From: Dactylorhiza incarnata
Lineage: Eukaryota; Streptophyta; Magnoliopsida; Asparagales; Orchidaceae
Assembly: GCA_033032865.1 (NCBI GenBank)
Contig: JAWHQI010000170.1
Coordinates: forward strand, 4,787,501 to 4,851,500
Direction: 5' to 3'
DNA: 64,000 nt
Below the pieces are notes generated by a model, which saw only the letters and a list, made by a program, of their open reading frames with translations, had not been told where the DNA came from and did no database searches. Shown here in pieces: positions 24,731 to 35,634 of this stretch; the stretch's first letter is position 1, and each line of letters starts with the position of its first letter. The translations under genes were made by a program, and so were the position numbers.

Positions 24731-25300
24731 AATTTGTATTTGTTTTCATAACAATTTTAGTATTCTAGTTTATAAATGACGGATTTTAGAAATAAAATCA
24801 AGAAAAGTATTGATAGGTTTCTTGAGAGAGGATATGACTTCTTATTCAATTTCATTTTGATTTATTGATCATTAGGTTTATGTGATAAAGTCATATTTTA
24901 AGATATATATATGTGTGTGTGACCATAGCGTTTTGGTTTAAATAAATAGAAAGGAAAGAGTTTGAATATATCATGAAGTAGAGTATTAGATGTTCATTTT
25001 GATTTGGGTCTACTTCATGCAATTATTTGATAACTAATGACTAAGAGATTTAGGTATCCAAAGAGAACCAAGAGGGATGGTTCATTTGGGTACTCAAATA
25101 CATCGAGTTTGCTTTTAGGGAGACAAGGATGAGTGGACCCTTTCAGTTGACATCAGTGCATCATTCTTAAGTATGAGTCTCCATTCATACCTTGGAAAAA
25201 ACATTATTTTTATTTTTCAAAATTCCATAGTCATTTACTTTAATATTTGGATAAAAATGATTGAATTTGTTATTTAAAGAAAATTTGTTTACATTCAATT

Positions 25301-26564
25301 TTATGTTGGGAGAACAATTATGTTGATAATGATGATAGTGTTTAGGAAATTTTTTACAAGATTTTGTTGTCTTTTATTTCCTATGTTTTGCTTAGATAAA
25401 TTATGAAAATTCATATTTAACTTGCTTTTGAATTTTGCTTCATATTGTGGATTTATGTGTTGAGAATTTTTCTTTATAATTTCTTTAAGAAAGTTGTCTT
25501 TAGTTTCTAATTCAAAATTCTTAACTTTGAGATTATGTCTAGCTTTATTATAAGCAAATGTGCTATTTTTAAAAGTGGAAACAATAGAATCAATATGATT
25601 TTTATAATTATCTCTTAATTCTTCAAACATTTCATCCATCTCTTTTATTTCATTTTTATAGTTTTTACACATCGCACATTTGTTTTCCAAAGATGAACTT
25701 TGTAAACTTATTTTTTCATTATTTTCTTTTGTAGTAGAAAGCTCATTTTCAAATACCTTGATTTTGTCTTTAAGTATATTGCAATCAACACAGGGTATAG
25801 TATTTTCAGCCAAAGGGCAAGGTGTAAGACTAGATATATTAAAGTTTGATTCTACATTTACTTTTTCTTTTAGACTTTTATTTTCTAAACGTAACTTGTA
25901 ATTATCATTTTTCAATTTTTTAATTTTACGCTTAGTAGTTTTTAACATTTGTAATGTAGAAATAGAATTACAAAAAATGGAATTTGATTTTCTTACATCG
26001 CTTTCGGATGAGGCGAGATTTGAACACAGAGTTCCTTTGTCATCTTTATCTTCCTCTTCCATAGGTGTGTTGTCATCATCCCTTCCGTTTGATGTGCATT
26101 TCATGGATCTATTAAGATAGACGCATTCTTGAATATTTATGCAATCTTGCATATTCTTCGGTTCTGCGATTGTTCCATACCTATATGAGGAAGACTATAA
26201 ATCTCTTCAAGAAAGTTCCAAATTTTGTATGCATTAGAAAAAACAATATACTAATTTGAAAACATCTTGTGACATAGCGCAAAATAAGCTATTCATAGTC
26301 GTTGCATTTAAAACGATTTCATTTTTATTTAGTTCATCCGGTGGTTTGATTATTGTGATGTTCCAGACTTCGATATCTAAGGACTTAAGAAATTTTTCCA
26401 TTAAAATTTTTCACCCATTATAATTTTTTCATTCAAATAATGGTGGTGCCAGTGATTCTTCATACATAAAAAAATTTTCCTCACTCGTAGAAGCGAGATA
26501 ATGATCTAGGAGCACCAATATTCCCGGTGGTGAAATCGTTTTGGAATAACCTAGCTCTGATACC
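25301..26564 (-). pseudogene. Copia gag remnant with coiled-coil region
   Basis: The open part (25301-26152, about 280 residues) is rich in Lys, Glu and Asn. It has heptad-like stretches (around KIKKLKNDNYKLRLENKSLK) and CxxC pairs (CVDCN, CAMCKNYK). Upstream, toward the primer-binding site, a decayed frame contains KPPDELNKNEIVLNATTMNSL followed by stops, which resembles the copia Gag core. No ATG clearly starts the open part. The likely role was particle assembly. A host coiled-coil protein is the alternative, but the adjacent primer-binding site and LTR argue for gag. Confidence 0.6.
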
Positions 26565-26577
26565 ACTTGTTGGATCT
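26565..26577 (-). promoter_or_regulatory. Element C primer-binding site
   Basis: The minus strand reads AGTGGTATCAGAG next to the LTR, complementary to initiator methionine tRNA. Confidence 0.85.
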
Positions 26578-27713
26578 TTAGGCGCCCTTAAAGGGGGGTG
26601 AATAAGGGTTTTTGAAACTTTTAGGATTTTAAAATAATCTTTTGATATTTTATATGAAGCAAGTAAAATCAAAAGTAAAGAGTAAGAAATCAATTTTATT
26701 CAATACGAAGAGACATGATTATCATTTATAAAATTGAGTACAAAACTGGATTTCTATGACACTAGAAATCAAAGGCGAATATAAAAGACTCTTTGATTTT
26801 CTATACCGACTCTTCTCACTAAGAACCGGTTGGCATTAGCCGATCTATCCCCAGATCCAGCCTCAAGTCGCTCTAACCCTTCTATCCCCATAAAGGCCTC
26901 AAGCACCACATCGATCTAACACCTAGACCTAGTCGCCAACAACCGAGACGAACTCCCCCTAAGCCGCGCACAAACCTAATCGCCAACAACTAAGGCGAAT
27001 TCACTAAACAATCACAAATGATAAAAGTACAACAAAATATAAAAGACTAATTAAAAACTCCCTACGAAAAATTCTGGAGATGACGAAGACTCACTGAATA
27101 TCGTCAAAGTCGAAGCGTGCGTTCTTCGCGTTGGGTTAGCGTTGATCCGATCCTCCTTCGAATTCTTCTCTTAAATTTGTGTGGGAGATGGTGGTCTGGA
27201 AATACGGCCTCACAGATTTTCTGAAGTGATGTAATATGACTTCTTAGAATCTCTTCTTGAAGAGAACGAATGCCACATATTTATTGGACAACAAGTTAAT
27301 GTCGGCGTTAAGGCTAACGTCAGGCGTTTACTTTGTATAGAAATAACTTGATGCCTCAGATCTTCAAAATAGGAAGGAGATTCTGCATCTTTCGAAACAT
27401 TCATTTTAGACAACCTTAACATTGGCGTTGAGGCTAATGCCTAGCGTTAAGCCAAATCATTCTCAATATGCTCCCGCAATCACGACAGCTTCCCTCCATG
27501 CCATTTTCATCTTGGTGGGAACGAAAGTCAATGTCGGCGTTAGACTACATTCTTCTTTTTAGCTTGTGATCAGCAAGTCCAGACCAACAATACAGCATCC
27601 TAGAATCATCTTTGTTCAAACCTGCATGTTAAAATACAATGGCAAACTAGATCAACTATAAGTAGTATTTGTTATTCTCAAACTAAAGGGATACGGAAAA
27701 CAGTGTTCCAACA
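26578..27713 (-). repeat. Element C 5' LTR
   Basis: On the + strand it begins TGTTGGATC and ends GTTCCAACA, giving the short inverted ends of a plant copia LTR. Phrases around GGCGTT(A/G)AGGCTAA recur inside (about 27300 and 27425). TTTCC follows at 27714; its partner is outside the window. Confidence 0.8.
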
Positions 27714-28190
27714 TTTCCATCTTCATAGTTTTTGTGTTTCTCCTGGGTTAATTCGTATGATTTGACTATTCGACATCAGACTTCATTCCTTGTCACGTAA
27801 TTAATTCAAACGATTATATTTAGTAAATTTAATCGTGCAAAAAACTTTGATTTTCAACGTAAAACATTAAATACGCAAAAATGCGTAAGGAAATCACGCG
27901 TACAGAAAACACACGCGCGCCTTAGGTAGAAGAATTTGATGTTTGGCTCTGAGAAGAATTCAACGTAAGTCTATTTCTTTTCGACGCACGTAAGAGTCAA
28001 AAACGCAGCAATGCGATTTTGAGGAGAATTTTATCTGGTGCGGTGCACGCGCGCATGTGATTTATTGATTCTTCTTATGTTTCTTTCAACATAACAAAGG
28101 AAAGTGAAATGATTTATATACTCACTAAGAAGAGTGGAGTTTGGCAATGTGAGATTAAAAGTTCACCCACTTTCATGAAAATATTTCTCT
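27714..28190. other. AT-rich stretch without recognised features
   Basis: No open frame or repeat was recognised between the copia LTR and the Mutator-like element. Confidence 0.6.
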
Positions 28191-28199
28191 CTAAAAATA

Positions 28200-28245
28200 G
28201 AGCAATGTTATGGACACGCCATAAATGGCTATGGACAGCCAACTG
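28200..28245 (+). repeat. MULE left terminal inverted repeat
   Basis: It contains TGTTATGGACACGCCATAAA and pairs with the reverse complement of 31358-31403 at roughly four bases in five. Confidence 0.8.
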
Positions 28246-28947
28246 CTATGCACTACCCAATATCGCTATGTACAATCGATTCTCACTATGTACACACCAA
28301 TTGTTAATTTCTAACCAACTCTTCAAAAAGAGGCTATTTCAACATCCAATCAATTTAAAAAATATTAGTTCTAAAAATTAACATATGAAGTCCATTACAA
28401 TAATTATTTCAGTCCAAAAATGACATATGAAGTTCGTCACAAAAAATATTTGAGTCCAAAAATAACATATGAAGTCAAAATTTCTTCTCTTAATCAAAAA
28501 TAACTATTTCTTGCGTAAATTCTCCAGCATTCTCCATCATGCATAAAAATATTTATGTAAATATTATATTATATACAGTATGAGTAAAAGAAGTAGATGT
28601 TGAAACCAGAGAACTGGTCTCGACGTTCGCAAGGGGGATGCAGCTAACCCTTACTTGACCTGAGCGAGACCCTTGACCAGTTACTGAGAGCGGAAGAACC
28701 CCACCCTTGAAGAACACCTAAGTCCACGAACGGACCCCTTAAGCTGCAGCGTGGAGGTCCCACCACATACCCGGAAGTTCAACGAGAGATTCCCCTCCCA
28801 AGCCAATGTTGAGCCTGGGCACCTTGGAGGGCACTAAGGATCACCTCACCGTCCACCTTCGATGACAAGGGGAGGGGAGGGGTAGTGCTTGCTCACACAC
28901 GAGGGAGGGGGGTAGTAATATCCCTTCCCAAGGTGCCCATGGGGGTC

Positions 28948-28955
28948 TATTTATA
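28948..28955 (-). promoter_or_regulatory. TATA box of solo LTR D
   Basis: TATAAATA on the minus strand, at the same place in the LTR as in E and F. Confidence 0.6.
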
Positions 28956-29149
28956 GACTTCCCAAAAATTGGGTTGCGGATAGCCAAAATTCTGCTATCC
29001 GCAGCCCAATTACGAACCCGAACGACTGAACCGAGAGGGGGGCGAGTGGAGGATGAGACGTCCACTCCCCCCCCCCCCCCTTTGCCGGGGGTCGGGTGGA
29101 TGGACCAAGGTCCACCCCCCGAGCTGGGCGAGCGGACCTTACGGTCCAC

Positions 29150-29447
29150 TCATCCTTCCGGGCGAGTGGACCATGGGTCCACTCGCCCAGCCACCCGGGC
29201 GGGTGGACACAAGGTCTCCCCGCCCCCGGGCGAGTGGACCCTGGGTCCACTCGCCCCCCACCCTGGGCGAGTGGACCCAAAGGTCCACTCGCCCCACACT
29301 CGGGCGAGTGGACCAGTGGACCAGTGGTCCACTCGCCCGGGTCCTTGGGCGAGTGGACCAAGGGTCCACTCGCCCGGGGGCCTTGGGCGAGTGGACCCAA
29401 GGTCCACTCGTCCAAGGAGGCTTGCCCCCCCCCCCCCCCCCCCCCCC
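29150..29447. repeat. Hairpin-rich minisatellite in solo LTR D
   Basis: Units of GGCGAGTGGACC followed within a few bases by GGTCCACTCGCC repeat about seven times, so each unit can fold back on itself. The stretch ends in a run of 23 C at 29425-29447. Long frames on both strands here are by-products of the repeat. Confidence 0.9.
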
Positions 29448-29720
29448 GGGCCTTCTCTTTTCGATGCTCACGACCTCTGACGGGTCGTTCCACTGAGCCC
29501 CCTCACTTGCGTCGGGTCACACCGACTCGGAAAATATGAGGGTTGTACAGTAGAAATATAAGTTTTTACCTATATGCAGTGAAGTCATGTTATATAGTTT
29601 ATCGTCAAAAGAACTTTAGGGTTCAATAATGTGTACAAAATACATTAAAAAAAATAGTGATCACGTTATTCGTGGGTATTGCTTATGTCTAATAATTAAA
29701 AAAACAAGTATACCTCATTT

Positions 29721-30385
29721 TCAAGGATCTGTCAAATTAAAACATTCCAATGCCCACTTGTAGTTACTTTCAGCTTCATTCGACATGAATGAGAATGCAG
29801 AGAAAAAAGTCAAATTTGTTAACGTAAGTCCAACTATAGAAAGCAAAGGCAATCGGTACTGATTAGTCTTATACGTGCAATCCACAATGAAAACATCCGG
29901 AAACATGTTACTTAGTTGAATGGACGTTAGATGCGCAAAAAACAAACTGTCCAAAGCATCACTAGTCGGATTGACATGATTATAACTTGTGTATGTCACA
30001 TCTCTAATGCATCTATACAAAAATTGAATTGCGGTGCTTCCATCCAATTGCTTCCTGTACAATCTCATTTTTTAATTATAAATTGTTCTCAATATGGAAA
30101 TGTTGGAGGGATTCCTTTTCTTCAAAGCAGAAAGAATTTTTCTTGGCTTCACACATGATGAGTACATTTCTTCAACGATTTTTTATTCATTTACATTTAG
30201 TCTACTAGCATAACTATGTGCCTCAAGATGAACAAAAAGATGGTTATGCATTTCGCATTTAACTTCTAATTTTCATTCATTAACGATTGTATCTTTTTTA
30301 CCTAATAAAGAGAAAGAACATCCACAATGTTTATAGCTATTTTTCCTTAAATTCTGCTCTACTCTTTTTATTATACCTTCAAAGG
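29721..30385 (-). pseudogene. MULE transposase remnant (FAR1-like)
   Basis: The minus-strand translation from about 30385 gives a FAR1-type DNA-binding part with CGCSFSLLGKK and LEVKCEMHNH, then HSYASRL and KPRKILSALKKRNPSN, and finally the transposase core (29721-30068) with FPDVFIVDCTYKTNQYRLPL, IVGLTLTN and WALECF. This order matches plant MULE transposases and the related FAR1/FHY3 proteins. At least three in-frame stops occur between 30070 and 30260, and the frame ends soon after the core, so no active enzyme is encoded. In an intact element the protein would bind the terminal repeats and cut the DNA. Confidence 0.85.
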
Positions 30386-30389
30386 ATTG

Positions 30390-31355
30390 CAATCAACTTC
30401 TTTCTCTTTGAGGCTATTTCTTCTCCAATAGAACTAAGCATAATAAGAAAAAAATATTATCAAAATCATTGACATTAGAGTTTGGAGAAACTCATTGACA
30501 TTGTTCTGTAAAACTAAACCCAACTCATTGACATTGTTCTAACAAAACAATGTTCATGGTTTTTGGAGCTACAAGTGGGCATCATCCATTCATCATGGTT
30601 TCTAAAAAAACAATGTTCATGGTTTCTAAAAAAAACAATAAACCCTATGGTTTCTGGAATAGACAATATAAGACAGGAGTCACCTACTGTAGAGATGAGC
30701 TTCATGGCAAGATTCATCATGCGCATCATCCATTCATTGCAGACTTGAATGGAAAACATTGATCGTAAACTGCAATCAGTATAGTCCCACATCAAAAACA
30801 AAATAGTATTACTAAGTGCATCAAATCAGGTTAATGTGGAAGCTGTTTCGACTTGAATCCATTCATTGCATACTTGAAGAACAAAAAATGTTGGCGACAG
30901 CAGGGGCTGCAACATCACATACGGGTACATGGAGAAAAAATCGGGTTAAGGTGGAAGCAACTTCGACATTACCCATCTTTGATAATGTGGTAGCTGTGAG
31001 TGCATTATAGAAGGGAAGAGACTGTGACAAACCTTAAGCACTGCTGGAGAGGCTGTTCTAGAGTAAAGCAGGGAAGAGTCGACGTGCTAGGGTTCGGGCG
31101 GCCTAGCAGTGCGGAAAGGGGATATTAGGACGTGGTCGAAGATTCGAGCAGCCTTGAGGTGCAGAAAATGGAGATCAGGGGGGATTCCAGCGGTGTAGGA
31201 GGGTACCGAGGACGGTGCGGGGATGAGATCGGTGGCTTGCTTGGGGCGGTGCGGGAACGAAACCATGGAAGACGTGACCTAGGAAAACACTGGTTGGTTG
31301 TACCTATCGGAAAAAAACTTTTTAAGCGATTTGAATTTTTAGACGTATTTTCTTG
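30390..31355. other. MULE interior without recognised gene
   Basis: AT-rich DNA with a short repeated phrase around ACAATGTTCATGGTTT (30547-30640). A 74-codon frame at 31132-31356 has no recognised domain. Confidence 0.5.
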
Positions 31356-31357
31356 AA

Positions 31358-31403
31358 ATAAGGGGGTGTACATAGCTTTTTATGGTGTGTCCATAACACC
31401 GCT
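31358..31403 (-). repeat. MULE right terminal inverted repeat
   Basis: Reverse complement partner of 28200-28245, followed by the second CTAAAAATA. Confidence 0.8.
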
Positions 31404-31535
31404 CTAAAAATATTTGGATTCCTTTGTTTTTGAATTTTTCCCATTAAATGATAAGAAACCCAAACATCATACAAGGTTCCATTAAACATTATGAAATAAT
31501 TGTTTTAAATTAAAATTTATAGCATAATAGTCTAA

Positions 31536-31751
31536 GGCTTCATTTGGCGCGGCGTTTACCGCCTGCGTTTGGAGCAAACGCCGTCGGACAGCGGGTAAAC
31601 AAATGGGCGTCAGCGGCGTTTGCTCCTGCCGGACAACGGAAAAGCCCCGCAAAAGAGGCTTTTCCGGCCCCGCCTCCTCCCTCCAGTTCCAATCCTCCCT
31701 TTCCACCCGCCGACTGCTCCCGCCACCGCCGCGCCAAATGAAGCCGAAGCC
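31536..31751. mobile_element. Tourist-like MITE, copy 1 of a tandem pair
   Basis: It begins GGCTTCATTTGGCGCGGCG and ends with its inverted counterpart, with GAAGCC doubled at the right end. It is flanked by TAA at 31533-31535 and 31752-31754. The 3-bp TAA duplication and GGCTT termini fit PIF/Harbinger-type MITEs. The interior is GC-rich and non-coding. Confidence 0.8.
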
Positions 31752-31754
31752 TAA

Positions 31755-31973
31755 GTCTTTATTCAGCGTGACGTTTTTTGCCGGCGTTTGGAGCTAACGC
31801 CGCCGGACAACGGGTAAGCAAATGGGCGCCGGCGGCGTTTGCTCCGTTTGCTCCCTCCGGACAGCGGAAAAGCCCCGCAAAAACGGCGTTTCCAACCTCG
31901 CCTCTCCCCTCTTGTTCCAACGGAGCCTTTCCAATCACCGGCTTCACCCGCCACCGCGGCGCCAAATGAAGCC
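31755..31973. mobile_element. Tourist-like MITE, copy 2 of a tandem pair
   Basis: It is related to copy 1 along its length (for example GGCGTTTGGAGC and GACA(G/A)CGG(G/A)(T/A)AA). Its left end is degenerate (GTCTTTATTCAGCG), and its right end CCAAATGAAGCC is followed by TAA at 31974-31976. It shares the middle TAA with copy 1. Confidence 0.8.
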
Positions 31974-31976
31974 TAA

Positions 31977-32224
31977 AACTGCAATCATAGCAAATAGAAG
32001 ACACTAATCAGAACATTCCATGGGAGGAAAGGGAGGAAAGGGAGGAAAGGGAGGAAAAAATCAATGAAAATTTACAAACTTTTCGAGTTAATTCACGGTT
32101 TTCATGTCGTCGAAGTAACATGAAGAGAGTGTGGTAAACTCATAAATCATTAAAAAATGCTAACAGTCGATCAAAGTTGTTGCATTTGTTGTGCTTCTAA
32201 TAGCAATTCCTTTATTAACATACG
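31977..32224. other. Stretch without recognised features
   Basis: It contains four copies of a GGGAGGAAA unit (32021-32057) and nothing else recognised. Confidence 0.5.
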
Positions 32225-32375
32225 TTCGATCTATCATAAGTTAAGAGTGAAAAACTAAGATATCTAAAAGCATCATTCCGCATCAGATATGATCAGTACG
32301 AATTTCTAGTGATGCCGTTCAGAGTCACTAATGCATCATATGTATTTTATGGAAAGATGAACCGGATTGTTCAGA
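32225..32375 (+). pseudogene. Short Ty3/gypsy reverse transcriptase fragment
   Basis: The translation around 32267-32370 reads ASFRIRYDQYEFLVMPF followed by VTNAS, matching the conserved RT stretch around [12 protein letters not shown]. The fragment is about 35 codons long, with frame breaks upstream. A second copy of TTCAGAGTCACTAATGC follows at 32368. Confidence 0.75.
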
Positions 32376-33260
32376 GTCACTAATGCCTCGTATGCATTTC
32401 TAGCTCTGACGACACCACCTTCTTTCTCTTCTAAGCTCTCTTTCTTCTCATTTTTCCGACCCATTGATTAGAATCTCCTATGTCAAGTGAAGGGTTCTAA
32501 ACCTTATTTCCTGGTCAAATATCATCATGACACACTCCTAAGCTATTGAATACAAGTTCTCATCGCTCTACGACTCAAAACTTATCAAATTCACATTTAA
32601 GACTTTGTACAAGCCCAAGGACACAACCGTGTATAGATCGTGTCCCGCCTTCCAGCTTCAGACTTGCTTCATGGCCAGTTCCAGAAAAACTTGTCTATAA
32701 GTAACCTGATCGATCAAGTGTACTATTGCGGTCACACGGGCCAACATGCACTATCACTCATTTATCTACACCATGTTATAATGGGAGGACCATATCAAGC
32801 CAATTAATCTCAACCATTATATTTATTTTCAAATTAATATTTTAAAAATAGAATATTTATTTAAACAATATTTTAATAAAAATATCAAATGAATATAAAA
32901 TACCAATTTTTTTATGAAAAAGTGTATTAAATTTTCAAATGAGTATACAAGCGATAGTGCACTAGATGTACTAATCATTAGTAGTACTATCGTCGTCTCA
33001 CGCATGAGCAGATCTAGAGTAGGGACAAACGAACACATGCCCCCATTATTTTTGTATTTTTTTTATAAGCACACCACAATTTGGATATTCGTACAACTAA
33101 AATTGGCTATTCGCACACCAAATGCGTTATTTGCAACCCACAAGAAAATAGGAGATCAACCTATTTTTCTACTGCATGTATCCACTAGGGCTTCTCCGTG
33201 TGAGCCATATCGGAGATCTGCGTCATTTTTCTCCTTTGCGGGTGTGGTTGTGACCTAGAT
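32376..33260. other. Stretch without recognised features
   Basis: AT-rich DNA; no coding or repeat structure was recognised. Confidence 0.5.
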
Positions 33261-33766
33261 CGTTGGTGTGAGGTCCTGGCCCAGCCTGGCGCACCAGTTG
33301 GCTTACGTCCCAGACCGCATTCAGGTTTGCAACCCATGCCACCTCAACCCCTCTCCGCGTCGGTCCGTCGTGACGGGTTGTTGAAGGCCACAACCCTCCT
33401 TTGATGAGGGGATCGAAACTCCATGTTAAGTGGGTAGCGCGAGGACTTCCCAGGAACCAGGAGGTCACCTATCCCGAAACTACCTCGCCCAAGCATGCTC
33501 AATTGGTGATGAGAAGTGAAGAAAATTCATTGTTAAGCATGCTTGGGCGAGGGTAGTTTCGGGATAGGTGATCTCCTGAGAAGTCCCTGCGATGCTCACT
33601 TAACATGGAGTTTCCCCTCATCAAAGGAGGGTTGTGGACTTTAACAACCCATCGCGGTCGACCGACACGGAGAGGGTTTGGGGTAGCATGGGCTGCATCC
33701 CTATATGAGGTATGGGACGTAAGCCAGCTAGTGCGCCAAGGCCTGGTCAGGACCTCACAGTTGGTG
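33261..33766. repeat. Large inverted repeat with 5S rRNA-derived core (Cassandra-like)
   Basis: Two arms (33261-33500 and 33536-33766) are inverted copies with scattered differences, separated by 35 bp. From the centre outward each arm reads as the 3' half of plant 5S rRNA: AGCATGCTTGGGCGAG, then GGATAGGTGA(C/T)CTCCT and GAAGTCC. The parts correspond to the A-box, intermediate element and C-box of the internal Pol III promoter. The right arm also has GTTAAGC just before. Sequence beyond the 5S part, such as CTCATCAAAGGAGGGTTGTG, is also shared. Cassandra TRIM elements are known to carry 5S sequence in their LTRs, so two head-to-head Cassandra LTR pieces are the likely origin. Confidence 0.75.
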
Positions 33767-33797
33767 CGACGGGCTGACGGTCGACAGTGCCTCCTTT

Positions 33798-33931
33798 CTC
33801 ATTTCCCTTTCTCCTTTCGCATTGTGACGACCAACGATACAATCCATTCAATCTCTGCAGAGATCTCATTTCCCTTTCTCCTTTCGCATTGTGACGACCA
33901 ACGATACAATCCATTCAATCTCTGCAGAGAT
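33798..33931. repeat. 67-bp direct duplication
   Basis: A 67-bp unit starting CTCATTTCCCTTTCTCC occurs twice back to back (33798, 33865) with no difference seen. Confidence 0.95.
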
Positions 33932-35405
33932 GAGAGTGCATATCTCATGTAGTCTGTCTTACTCATTTGGTAGGGAGTTGGGACAATCCTGTTTCCAGTG
34001 TGTTCGATGGCAAGATTCTCTTCCTTGCTTGGGGGTAAGGTAAATAGGTAATTCACTCTCTTCCAGTGATCCGGTCTTCATTCTTGTATCCACTCTCTCT
34101 ACGTTATTTAGCAGAGGTGTTTTTTTTTTCTTTTTCACTGGTCACTAGCAGTAGAAATGAATTCAACTTCTTCGCTCTCCTTCATTTTTCATAACCCACA
34201 TTTTCGATAGAACATTTCTTTGTTAAATCACGCTTTGCAACAAATAAAGATCGAGATATTATTGATATTGTCTTTTGTTAGTTTGACAAAAAAATAATTG
34301 TAAATCTTAAAGATGTTGAATGAGACTTAGTTCAATAAAGTCCTTTTGTGGCAAACTTGATATTCAAATTCCCAATATGGAGAGTCGATATATTCCTCCA
34401 GGAAGATCAAGACGATTTATTGAAAGACCGCACAAATTTGCATCATAATATTCTAAAAATGGTTGATCTACAACTTAAAGATGTTAAATTGCGTTGATTT
34501 TCATGTTACTACTGCAAGTGTGGAAAGAGTATTTTTGGTCATGCATTATATCAAAAATAGATTGTAAATAGTATAAGTGATCAGATATCGAATGATTTTT
34601 TGATTTCTTTTATTGGGAGGGAAGCTTTTTTGGAATTTTGATTATTTTCAATTGTCCGTGAACAATTGTATTTTTTTCTTCATATTTTTAATATTTTTCA
34701 ATTAGACAATGAATGTAATTTTGTAAATTTTGTAATGTTAATAATGCCTCATTTTACGTACTATTTTATTTATAAAAAATTTCCCCGCACCCAAATTTTT
34801 AATTTCCTCGATCCTCACATTATCTATAAGCCTCTGGGAATACTATTGCGGTCACTTCCTCCTGCACCGTCTCTCTTTAATCAATTTTTCTTTGCAATCC
34901 TATTTTGGCTTGTTGCACCCCAATGTTAATCGTAACCCGAAAATTTTAAATTTTTTAATCGCAACCCGATAATTGGCTTGCCGCACCCCGTTGTTACCCG
35001 AGAAAGAAGACGTCGGCCAGCTTCAGCGAGAGGAAGGAGGAACCGAAGGGGATACACGAGGGGTCAGGCATGACTGAAGACGAGATACATGATGGGTTAG
35101 AGTTTTAAGTTTTGGGTTGCTCTTAAACACACAAAAACGAGATGTTTTCTAAAATTTTGGGTTGCGAATAGTCAAAACGGTTTGGGTTGACAATCGTCTT
35201 TTTTTTTTAAATTAAAAAAAAAGTACTTGTACTATTTTAAAAAGAATTACGTAATTAGATAATTGTTTGTGTAAATAAAATTTGTGCGCTCAAAAACCTC
35301 GTAAAACACGGAACCTACGCTAATGGTCGACCGATCCAATCCGAAGAAGATAAACGTCCCGTAGTCACTGTGAGTAACAAACATCTTCAAACTGAAAAGA
35401 AGAAG
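33932..35405. other. Upstream region of the WHIRLY gene
   Basis: AT-rich DNA with no recognised transposon. Around 34925-35180 phrases such as CGCAACCCG and GGGTTGCGAATAG resemble parts of LTR family D/E/F and may be an old fragment. A weak TATA-like TATTTTAAAA occurs near 35231, about 170 bp before the start codon. This is not strong enough to call a promoter. Confidence 0.4.
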
Positions 35406-35634
35406 ATGCCGCTTTCGCCGTGTCACTCCGTCCTCCACAGCCCCCATCCGCCTCCCCGCTTCCTCCCTCCAAATCCCCTTCGAAGCCACATTTTCATCTC
35501 CCAAACCCTAACCGTAGCCCCACAGAAGTCGAAGAAGCTCCACGTTTACTGCCGCCGCCCCAGCTACTTCGAGCAGCAGCGGGACGCTCCTCGAACTCCG
35601 GAAGAACGCTCCTTCGTGCCTCAGTCTCCTGGAA
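35406..35634 (+). CDS. WHY1: WHIRLY exon 1: transit peptide
   Basis: It starts at ATG 35406 ([10 protein letters not shown]...) and ends in phase 1 at donor GTAAGC. An in-frame GTG at 35370 opens a longer frame, but ATG is the normal plant start. Confidence 0.9.

Larger units (their letters stand above)
24736..27713 (-). mobile_element. Element C: partial Ty1/copia retrotransposon
   Basis: A 1136-bp LTR (26578-27713) is followed on the minus strand by a primer-binding site and a gag-like region. Element A sits inside C, and the rest of C would lie to the left of the window. No pol remnant is visible. LTR size and a long coiled-coil region after Gag resemble SIRE/Maximus-type copia elements, but this is inference. 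Confidence 0.7.
28598..29549 (-). mobile_element. Solo LTR D of the GGCGAGT family
   Basis: It is 952 bp, TGTTGAAACC to GGTTGTACA, flanked by GTAGA at 28593-28597 and 29550-29554, and inserted in the MULE. It shares blocks with E (40889-41654) and F (57722-58524), such as GCGTGGAGGTCCCACCACA near 28749. A TATA-like box on the minus strand (28948-28955) fits an LTR promoter. No internal region is present, so it arose by recombination between two LTRs. Confidence 0.9.
28200..31403 (-). mobile_element. Degenerate Mutator-like transposable element (MULE)
   Basis: The 9-bp direct repeat CTAAAAATA occurs at 28191-28199 and 31404-31412. Inside it, the ends are inverted repeats of about 45 bp sharing TGTTATGGACAC. 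A transposase remnant on the minus strand lies between them. A 9-bp duplication is characteristic of Mutator-like elements. The unit is 3204 bp, of which 957 bp come from solo LTR D and its duplication. The 28380-28490 part repeats a motif containing ACATATGAAGT three times. Confidence 0.85.

Noticed and set aside
28841..29539. Overlapping 100-180-codon frames on both strands in solo LTR D
   Set aside because: These are GC-rich self-complementary repeats that open frames on both strands at once.
31132..31356. 74-codon frame at the edge of the MULE
   Set aside because: No domain, no homologue recognised, and it overlaps the terminal inverted repeat region.
33532..33590. A functional 5S rRNA gene
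   Set aside because: Only the 3' half of 5S rRNA is present, in inverted duplicate with changes. The 5' half is missing.
35370..35405. Upstream GTG as start of the WHIRLY protein
   Set aside because: Plant nuclear genes start at ATG, and ATG 35406 gives a typical transit peptide.
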